Assembly (NCBI RefSeq): GCF_030403505.1
Contig: NZ_JAUEMJ010000002.1
Location: forward strand, 434,001 to 498,000
Reading direction: 5' to 3'
Length of the DNA: 64,000 bases
Source: Glycomyces tritici
GTDB taxonomy: Bacteria; Actinomycetota; Actinomycetes; Mycobacteriales; Micromonosporaceae
The notes under the pieces were generated by a model that was given only the letters and a program-made list of their open reading frames with translations, was not told the DNA's origin and made no database searches. Made by a program: the position numbers and the translations under genes. The first letter of the stretch is position 1. Each line of letters begins with the position of its first letter. Below, piece by piece: positions 58,662 to 64,000 of this stretch.

Positions 58662-59543
58662 TTAGTGGACGGGATCGATCAGGTAGAGAGAGCTGGTCCC
58701 CCAGTCGCACACCGCGAGTCGGCCGTCCGGCGCGACCGTGATGCCGGTGGGGCTGTCGAAGCCGTCGGCGACGGTGGTGCGGGTGCCGTCCGGCTGGATC
58801 ATGTCCACGGTCGAGCCGCCGTAGTCCACGACGTAGACCGCGTCGCCGCCCGCGGGGGCGATGCCGGGTCCGGGGCTGGAGAGTTCGGTGTTGACGTGCT
58901 CGGCCTCGGTGCCGCCCGAGACGAGGGAGACGCCGCCGTTGATGTTGCTGACCATGAGGTCGCCGTTCTCCAGTTCCACGGCGCCGACCGGGGTCTGGAG
59001 GCCGGTCGCGACGACGCGGGTCTGGCCGTTCGCGTCGGCGGCGAGGATCTCGTCGGTCTGCCGGTTGGCGATGAGGAGTTCGCCTGCGGCGTTGAAGGAG
59101 AGTCCGGCCGGGGTCGCGAGGCCTTCGACGAAGACCTCGGGTTCGCCGTCGTCACTGAAGCGCCACACCACATCGCCGCTGTACGAGGCGGCGTAGACCA
59201 CGCCTTCGGCGTCGATCGCCAGGCCCGAGGGGCCGTCGAGGTCGCTCGCGAAGGTGCTGCGCTCGCCTTCGGCGGTGAACCGCTCGATGGTGCCGCCGGA
59301 CCAGTTCGCGATGTACAGCGCGCCGTCGGCGTCGTAGGCCATGCCGACCGGCGAGGAGAGGTCGTCCCAGACGGCGTCCCCGGGGCCTTGGGTAGAGCCC
59401 GAGCCCGCGCTGCTGTTCGAGCTCGATTCGGCTGGGGTGCAAGCGGTCGCGGCGACGATAGCCGCCATCGCCGGGACGACGAGGAGGCGGTGCGCCCGGA
59501 ACGAGTCGGGCTTGTCGTGGTGCTGCTGTGGGTTCGCGCGCAT
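58662..59543 (-). CDS. NHL-repeat-like secreted lipoprotein
   Basis: A 293-residue exported protein. ATG 59543 lies behind GGAGTG. The N-terminal region ends in the lipobox AATAC, followed by a Ser/Gly-rich stretch (TPAESSSNSSAGSGSTQGPG). The body consists of six-bladed propeller repeats with typical NHL/SMP-30 sequences such as SSPVGMAYDADGALYIANW, DGPSGLAIDAEGVVYAASY and DSPTGITVAPDGRLAVCDW. The function is unknown; SMP-30-like lactonase or binding activity is possible. It lies downstream of the truncated MFS gene on the same strand, about 85 bp away. Confidence 0.85.
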   Translation of the reverse strand: MRANPQQHHDKPDSFRAHRLLVVPAMAAIVAATACTPAESSSNSSAGSGSTQGPGDAVWDDLSSPVGMAYDADGALYIANWSGGTIERFTAEGERSTFASDLDGPSGLAIDAEGVVYAASYSGDVVWRFSDDGEPEVFVEGLATPAGLSFNAAGELLIANRQTDEILAADANGQTRVVATGLQTPVGAVELENGDLMVSNINGGVSLVSGGTEAEHVNTELSSPGPGIAPAGGDAVYVVDYGGSTVDMIQPDGTRTTVADGFDSPTGITVAPDGRLAVCDWGTSSLYLIDPVH

Positions 59544-59628
59544 GGTCTGCTCACTCCGTAATGGTTGGTCGAACATTGCTGGTGATCGGTGGGCAATGAG
59601 CACGTGTGGGTGGGACTGGGCGTCTGAG

Positions 59629-60069
59629 TCAGGCCTGGCGTCTCCTGATGCGGCGGGCCGCGGGGGCGGTCAGCATCCCGGCGCCGAGCAGCGCGCCGGC
59701 CGCGGCGCCGGCCGGCTGGGGTCCGAGGCCGGCGACCGCCGCCGTGGCGAAGGAAGCGGCGACGAGCCCGGAGAGCAGCACGCGGCGGCGGCCGACGCGG
59801 TCGGCGTCAGTTCCGAAGACGAGAAGCCCGGTGGCGCAGGCGAAGCCGAACGCGGTGACCGTCCAGGCCGTTCGAGAGGTGCCGGCCTCCCATGCGGAGG
59901 CGAACTCGCCGAGGATCGGGACGACGTACAGCCGCCCGACGATGAGCACGGCCGCGGCGGCGAGCGGCACGGCCGCGGGTCCGGTTGGGGCCCAAGGGGT
60001 TGCAGCGCCGTGGTCGGCGGCGGTCGGCGCGGCGAATCGGGTCGGTGCTTGCAGCCTCATCGACTCCAT
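59629..60069 (-). pseudogene. Truncated MFS transporter
   Basis: An intact reading frame of only 146 codons. It holds the first three to four membrane segments of a DHA1 exporter, with RLYVVPILGEFASAWEAG, TAWTVTAFGFACATGLLVFGTDADRVGRRRVLLSG, and then diverges into a low-complexity end. About 250 residues of a normal transporter are missing. The start may be 60060 or 60069. It is divergent from an apparently intact TetR gene, and the operator is still in place, so decay seems recent. Confidence 0.65.
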
Positions 60070-60077
60070 TGAAGCAC

Positions 60078-60107
60078 CAACTCATTTGTTGGTCAACATC
60101 AGAGTTG
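60078..60107. promoter_or_regulatory. TetR operator upstream of truncated MFS gene
   Basis: The half-sites CAACTC-n3-TGTTG and CAACA-n3-GAGTTG form a symmetric 30-bp site (11 of 14 positions per half) around a central GT, between divergent starts. Confidence 0.65.
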
Positions 60108-60123
60108 GAGTATTGTTACGTTC

Positions 60124-60768
60124 ATGTCTGATTCACAACTTCGCAATCAAGACAAAAGCGATGCGTCGCCGCCGTTGACGACCCGCGAGAAGCTCCTGCG
60201 CGCCGCGCGGGACGTGTTCGCCGAGCACGGGCTGGCCCACACCCGCATCTCCGACATCGCCACGCGCTCCGGCGTCAACCGCGAGCGCGTGTACGGGTAC
60301 TTCGGCAGCAAGGAGGGGCTGTTCGACGCCGTCATCAACGACGCGCTCGACGAGCTGGCCGAGGCCGTGCCGCTCACCCCCGGCGAGGACCTGGTCGGGT
60401 ATGTGGACCGGGTACACGAGTTCCACCGCCTCCACCCGCAGCTGCTCCGGCTGCTCCTGTGGGAGGCGCTGCACTACCGGTCCGAGCCGCTGCCCGGCGA
60501 GGAGGACCGGAAGGTGCGGTACCGGGAGAAGGTGAGCGCACTCGAGCAGTCGCTCGGGGCGGCCGAAGGCCGCCTCCAACCCGCCCCGACCCTGTTCATC
60601 CTCATCGGACTCGCGGCCTGGCCGAGCGTCGTGCCGCAGCTCGCACGTCTCATCATGGGCAGCGACACGAGCGAGAACCCCGAACTCATGCGCGAGCACC
60701 TGCTCTCCTTCGCGCGCGTGGCACTGCGACCGGAAGAGCAGGCGGCGGAAGCCGACGCAAAGAGCTGA
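60124..60768 (+). CDS. TetR-family regulator
   Basis: A 214-residue regulator starting at ATG 60124. The helix-turn-helix is TRISDIATRSGVNRERVYGYFGSKEGLFDAV. The C-terminal domain carries HEFHRLHPQLLRLLLWEALHYR. It likely controls itself and the neighbouring MFS remnant through the symmetric operator. The effector is unknown. Confidence 0.9.
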   Translation: MSDSQLRNQDKSDASPPLTTREKLLRAARDVFAEHGLAHTRISDIATRSGVNRERVYGYFGSKEGLFDAVINDALDELAEAVPLTPGEDLVGYVDRVHEFHRLHPQLLRLLLWEALHYRSEPLPGEEDRKVRYREKVSALEQSLGAAEGRLQPAPTLFILIGLAAWPSVVPQLARLIMGSDTSENPELMREHLLSFARVALRPEEQAAEADAKS

Positions 60769-60795
60769 CAAGGCCTAAAGGCCCAGCGCACAGAG

Positions 60796-60804
60796 TTATC
60801 CACA
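60796..60804. promoter_or_regulatory. Consensus DnaA box
   Basis: TTATCCACA is an exact match to the bacterial DnaA box. It is single, in a 250-bp intergenic region, so it is a possible DnaA titration or regulatory site rather than an origin. Confidence 0.4.
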
Positions 60805-60856
60805 GGCAGAAAACTTCCTGTTGCCACTTGACTACAACACGTGTCAGCCTTGATGT

Positions 60857-60885
60857 AAAAAGCCATCCGGCTCCTGCGGGATGGC
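60857..60885 (-). terminator. Intrinsic terminator with U-tract
   Basis: Stem GCCATCC/GGATGGC (60862-60868 with 60879-60885) is followed on the minus strand by TTTTT (60857-60861). It lies about 140 bp past the PEP-mutase-like gene stop and is the only clear U-tract terminator seen. Confidence 0.65.
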
Positions 60886-61022
60886 GGCGACACAAGGGGA
60901 TTCGCGAACGTCGCCATACCGAGGCCGCGCGCGGGAAGCCACCCGCGCGCGGTCCCCGCAGGAGCCGCCTCTCCGTGGAGACGCGGGTGACCGGGCCGCA
61001 GACCGGCCTTCGCGAGTCGCGC

Positions 61023-61832
61023 TCAGGCGAGGAGGTCGTTCATGGTGCCGTAGGCGATGCCGTCCGCGATCGTGTCGTAGGAGTCCGCTTCGAGGAAGCC
61101 CACCGTGGCCCTGCGGGCGAGTTCATATGCGGCACTGGCGAGGCCCGGGCCCAGGCTGATGCGGGCCACGCCCAGGCGTTCCAGTTCGGAGGGCGCGAGA
61201 GCGCCAGGCCCGGCCATCACGTTGAGCGGCAGGCGGACCGCCTGCACGAGCGCGGCGATCACGGTCGGGTCGGTCACTCCCGGCACGAAGATGCCGTCGG
61301 CTCCCGCCTGCGCGTATGCCTCCGCGCGGGCGATCGTGGCGTCGAGACGCTCGGACTCCTCGCCGATGCCGGCCAAGTACATGTCGATGCGCGCGTTGAT
61401 GAACAGATCCGGCCCGGCCCCCTCACGGGCGGCGCCCAGGCGCTCCACCTGATCCGCGAGGTCGCGCAGCGACCCGGGGGCCTCCGCCGTGGTGTCCTCG
61501 ATGTTCACGCCGACCGCGCCCGCCTCGGCGACCGCCGCGAGTGTCGCGGCGACCTCTTTCGGCGTCGCGCCGAAGCCGGACTCGATGTCGGCGGTCACCG
61601 GCACGTCCACCACTCGCACGATCCGCGAGATCGCCTCCACGGCCGCATCGCGGTCGAGCGCGTCGCCGTCGGGCCGGCCGAGGCTCCACGCGATCCCGGC
61701 GCTCGTCGTGGCGATCGCGGGGGCGCCCGCGGCGGCGATGACCGCTGCACTGGCTGCATCCCAGCAGTTCGGCAGGCGCAGGGCCGGAGTGGTGTGGAGG
61801 GAGCGGAAGCGGGCGGCGGTCTGATTCGTCAT
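61023..61832 (-). CDS. Isocitrate lyase/PEP-mutase-family protein
   Basis: A 269-residue TIM-barrel enzyme. ATG 61832 is used; an ATG at 61883 is possible but lacks the family N-terminus. The pattern is RLPNCWDAASAAVIAAAGAPAIATTSAGIAWSLG, DVPVTADIESGFG, AVGVNIEDTTAEA, INARIDMYLAG and ADGIFVPGVTD. Members split or rearrange C-C or P-C bonds in small acids (oxaloacetate, 2-methylisocitrate, phosphonopyruvate). The exact reaction cannot be read. It lies 65 bp downstream of the hydrolase gene on the same strand and may share its transcript. Confidence 0.88.
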   Translation of the reverse strand: MTNQTAARFRSLHTTPALRLPNCWDAASAAVIAAAGAPAIATTSAGIAWSLGRPDGDALDRDAAVEAISRIVRVVDVPVTADIESGFGATPKEVAATLAAVAEAGAVGVNIEDTTAEAPGSLRDLADQVERLGAAREGAGPDLFINARIDMYLAGIGEESERLDATIARAEAYAQAGADGIFVPGVTDPTVIAALVQAVRLPLNVMAGPGALAPSELERLGVARISLGPGLASAAYELARRATVGFLEADSYDTIADGIAYGTMNDLLA

Positions 61833-61897
61833 GTGCACAATGAAAGCAGCGATGTCGCCTCGTGTCTGGCCACGAAACGACATCACCGTCGTCCGGG

Positions 61898-62599
61898 TCA
61901 GGCGCGGCCGACCGCCGAGACGAGTGCGTCGGCGAGCTCGGCCGGCTTCGTGAACTGCGGCCAGTGGCCGGTCGGCAGGTCGATGTACGAGACGTCCTTG
62001 ACCGCGGCGATCTCCTTCACGAACGGCACGCCCTGCTCGATCCACGCGAGGACCATGGCGCTGCCGAACTCGCAGCAGATGAGGGTGATCGGCACGTCGA
62101 AGCGGCGTTCGTCGCCGAGCACCTGCTTGTCGAACGCGACCGCCTTCGGGGTCGGGATCGCCCTGGCCCGGAAGGCCTCACGCAGGTCGTCGTCGAGGTC
62201 GACCAGGTCCTCGTCCTCGAACACGTTCCAGTCGGGCAGCGGGATCTCGCCGTCCACGACCGGCAGCTCGTCGTTGATGACCCCGCCGGGGCCGAGTGGC
62301 GCCGAGTCGACGTAGACGATCCGCGCAATGCGGTCGGGCCGGGCGTCGGCGACCGCGTGCGCGACCGCACCGCCGCCGGAGTGGCCCACGAGCACGACCG
62401 GGCCCTCGAGCGCGTCGACGGCGGCGACCACCGCGTCAATGTGGTCGCGCAGACCGATGCCGCTGCGGTCGGCGTCGCGGGACTCCATGCCGGGCAACGT
62501 GATCGGGTGCGTGCGATGCCCGGCCTTCTCGAGCGCGGGCGTGATCTCGCTCCATGAGGACGCGTCGAGCCAGAAACCGGGAATGAGGATGATGTCCAT
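61898..62599 (-). CDS. Alpha/beta hydrolase
   Basis: A 233-residue soluble hydrolase starting at ATG 62599. The nucleophile elbow is VVLVGHSGGGAVAHAVAD, with Ser in GHSGG. The oxyanion region is LIPGFWLDASSW, the acid region is in the FEDEDLV segment, and the catalytic His is in LPTGHWPQFTKPAEL. The family (COG0596) includes esterases and salicylate-ester hydrolases. The substrate is unknown. No ribosome site stronger than CAGG is seen. Confidence 0.85.
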   Translation of the reverse strand: MDIILIPGFWLDASSWSEITPALEKAGHRTHPITLPGMESRDADRSGIGLRDHIDAVVAAVDALEGPVVLVGHSGGGAVAHAVADARPDRIARIVYVDSAPLGPGGVINDELPVVDGEIPLPDWNVFEDEDLVDLDDDLREAFRARAIPTPKAVAFDKQVLGDERRFDVPITLICCEFGSAMVLAWIEQGVPFVKEIAAVKDVSYIDLPTGHWPQFTKPAELADALVSAVGRA

Positions 62600-62674
62600 C
62601 GCCTGACCATAGCGGCCCCCACCGACAGTCTCAGGAGTCCGCGAAGCGGGGCGCAGCACGAGCCGCCGCGGCGG

Positions 62675-62709
62675 GTGCGGCGTGCGGCGTGCGGCGTGCG
62701 GCGTGCGGC
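62675..62709. repeat. Heptanucleotide tandem repeat
   Basis: Five copies of GTGCGGC in tandem, upstream of the hydrolase gene and near the octanucleotide array, and of related sequence. Confidence 0.8.
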
Positions 62710-62830
62710 TGAGGAGCCTGCGCTCAGGGCGGCAGGGTGCGGAGCGGGCCAGCGCGCACGGCTGTGTCTGACGTGAGGTTGGGCGCGAGGCCGTGTGCGG
62801 CCGAGTGCGGTCGTGCGCTAGGTGAGCGTG

Positions 62831-63150
62831 GGTGCGTGGGTGCGTGGGTGCGTGGGTGCGTGGGTGCGTGGGTGCGTGGGTGCGTGGGTGCGTGGGTGCG
62901 TGGGTGCGTGGGTGCGTGGGTGCGTGGGTGCGTGGGTGCGTGGGTGCGTGGGTGCGAGGGTGCGAGGGTGCGAGGGTGCGAGGGTGCGAGGGTGCGAGGG
63001 TGCGAGGGTGCGAGGGTGCGAGGGTGCGAGGGTGCGAGGGTGCGAGGGTGCGAGGACGCGAGGACGCGAGGACGCGAGGACGCGAGGACGCGAGGACGCG
63101 AGGACGCGAGGACGCGAGGACGCGAGGACGCGAGGACGCGAGGACGCGAG
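62831..63150. repeat. Octanucleotide array of 40 units in three blocks
   Basis: Counting directly: 15 copies of GGTGCGTG (62831-62950), 13 of GGTGCGAG (62951-63054) and 12 of GACGCGAG (63055-63150). Each block is homogeneous. Units differ by 1-2 bases between blocks. Because 8 is not a multiple of 3, the array is probably non-coding. Confidence 0.95.
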
Positions 63151-63215
63151 GACGCTCCGGGAGTCTCGCTCGCGCTCGTCGTCGCTTGTGGGCGGGGCGT
63201 GCGCTCGATGCGCGG

Positions 63216-64000
63216 TCAGCTTGATGTGGACCGGAGGGTCATTACGGTGATGTCGGCGTCTGCGCCTACCCGGATCGGTGGGCCGTTCGTGCCTGCGCCG
63301 TTGGTGACGTATACCTGCGTGTCTCCGTGTTGCTCGAGGCCGGTGAGTTGGCCGCTGCGGATGAGGGAGGCGTAATGGACGGGCCACATCTGGCCGCCGT
63401 GGGTGTGGCCGGAGAGTTGGAGGTCCACACCGTAGTCGGCGATGCGGTCGACCGCGTTCGGCTGGTGGGCGAGGAGGATCACTGGGCGTGAGGGGTCGCG
63501 GTCGCCTAGGGCCGCTTCGAAGTCCGGGCCGGTCTCGTCGGTGAGATGGCGTTGCTCGACGATGAGGTCGTTGACGCCGGCGAGGTCGAAGCCGAGCAGT
63601 TCGACGCGGGTGTTCGGGAGTCCGTGTATGCCGAGTTCGGCGACGCGGTCGTACCACTCGTCGGCGCCCACGTAGTGCTCGGCGTTGCCGGCCACGAAGA
63701 AGGTGCCGTCGCGTGCTTGGAGTCCGGCGAGGGGGTCGGTGGCGTCGCGGACCTGGTCGGCCTCGTTGCTGGCGAGGTCGCCGACGAACGCGATGAGGTC
63801 GGCTTGGGCGCGGTTGATCTGGTCGACCACGCGTTCGCAGTAGCCGCGGCCGCGGATCGCGGAGAAGTGGGTGTCGCCGACGACGGCGATCCGGTAGCCG
63901 TCGAATCGGCGTGGGAGCCGGGCCAGGTTGACGGTGACCGGCTTGAGCGGTGGTGTCCGGTAGCCCTCGTACAGGCCGTGGCCGACGGTGGCGACGGCCA
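63216..64000 (-). CDS. Metallophosphoesterase (YkuE-like), 5' end outside window
   Basis: The frame is open from the right edge, so the N-terminus is missing; about 260 residues are visible. Metal motifs are GDTHF, VGDLASNEADQ, GNAEHY, LLAHQPNAVDRI and SGHTHGGQMWPVHY. The usual GNH(D/E) motif reads GNA, so a catalytic His is replaced by Ala unless the next His (GNAEH) substitutes. The family includes membrane-associated UDP-glucosamine-lipid or related phosphohydrolases. It ends just before the octanucleotide array, 66 bp away. Confidence 0.85.
   Translation of the reverse strand, partial: AVATVGHGLYEGYRTPPLKPVTVNLARLPRRFDGYRIAVVGDTHFSAIRGRGYCERVVDQINRAQADLIAFVGDLASNEADQVRDATDPLAGLQARDGTFFVAGNAEHYVGADEWYDRVAELGIHGLPNTRVELLGFDLAGVNDLIVEQRHLTDETGPDFEAALGDRDPSRPVILLAHQPNAVDRIADYGVDLQLSGHTHGGQMWPVHYASLIRSGQLTGLEQHGDTQVYVTNGAGTNGPPIRVGADADITVMTLRSTSS

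Larger units (their letters stand above)
62600..63215. other. Gene-free stretch dominated by tandem repeats
   Basis: These 616 bases hold a short heptamer array (62675-62709) and the octanucleotide array (62831-63150). Long open frames read through the arrays in all frames but encode only the repeat; I do not accept them as genes. Confidence 0.8.

Noticed and set aside
62737..63375. Long open frames across the octanucleotide array on both strands
   Set aside because: They encode only the 8-residue translation of the repeat, lack ribosome sites, and exist because the repeat contains no stop codons in any frame.
1..64000. CRISPR array, integrase, transposase or phage module
   Set aside because: No spaced direct repeats of CRISPR type, no transposase motif and no phage gene seen; the only tandem arrays are the short-unit repeats near 63 kb.

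Overview
The window is high-GC chromosomal DNA from an actinomycete. Evidence: GTG and TTG starts, mycothiol-type DinB-like proteins, an ECF41 sigma factor, FdhD beside a YdeP-type oxidoreductase, a SAM methyltransferase of the DUF574 type, a CGNR regulator, an actinobacterial GPP34 protein and many family-2 cellulose-binding modules. A filamentous plant-litter actinobacterium (Glycomycetaceae or Micromonosporaceae-like) is an inference. I see no phage, transposase, CRISPR array, rRNA or convincing tRNA.

Layout. 1-3.9 kb: secreted SGNH esterase, divergent LacI regulator with paired operators, and a MarR/NmrA divergent pair. 4-8.2 kb: a siderophore-type ABC importer (lipoprotein, permease, ATPase with overlapping starts) behind a DtxR/IdeR-like iron box, facing a Fsr-like MFS exporter that is divergent from an AraC regulator. 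9.2-17 kb: secreted family-11 polysaccharide lyase, small DinB-like protein, LPXTG wall protein, and a CBM2-linked zincin. 17.2-28.5 kb: YdeP-type molybdopterin oxidoreductase with FdhD, a membrane-anchored CBM2 protein, a glycosyltransferase, a P-loop kinase, several hypotheticals, DUF2071 and an ECF41 sigma factor. 28.5-33.5 kb: FAD oxidoreductase, erythromycin-esterase-like gene lacking its expected stop, DinB protein, GH3 glucosidase. 33.7-42.2 kb: GH74 xyloglucanase, serine hydrolase, GPP34 protein, APC permease, acetyltransferases. 42.4-47.1 kb: three small regulator/target modules (MarR-VOC, MarR-FAD oxidoreductase, ArsR-like/MFS), all with readable operators. 47.3-55 kb: GH5-X2-CBM46 endoglucanase, methyltransferase, histidine phosphatase, an odd single-chain MalF/MalG-like permease, LysE exporter, CE1 esterase-CBM2. 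55-64 kb: hydrolase/TetR, thioesterase, hydrolase/CGNR, NHL lipoprotein, truncated MFS/TetR, PEP-mutase-like protein, hydrolase, a 320-bp octanucleotide array and a partial metallophosphoesterase.

Main theme. At least six secreted or surface proteins act on, or bind, plant cell-wall polysaccharide: PL11, CBM2-zincin, GH3, GH74, GH5-X2-CBM46 and CE1-CBM2, plus a membrane-anchored CBM2. They are dispersed among housekeeping genes. Two of the promoter regions (GH3/GH74 and CE1-CBM2) carry good matches to the CebR cellulose-utilisation operator, suggesting a dispersed regulon. No CebR gene or complete sugar importer is in the window. A second theme is the density of divergent regulator-target pairs, in which the operator can be read directly as a palindrome.
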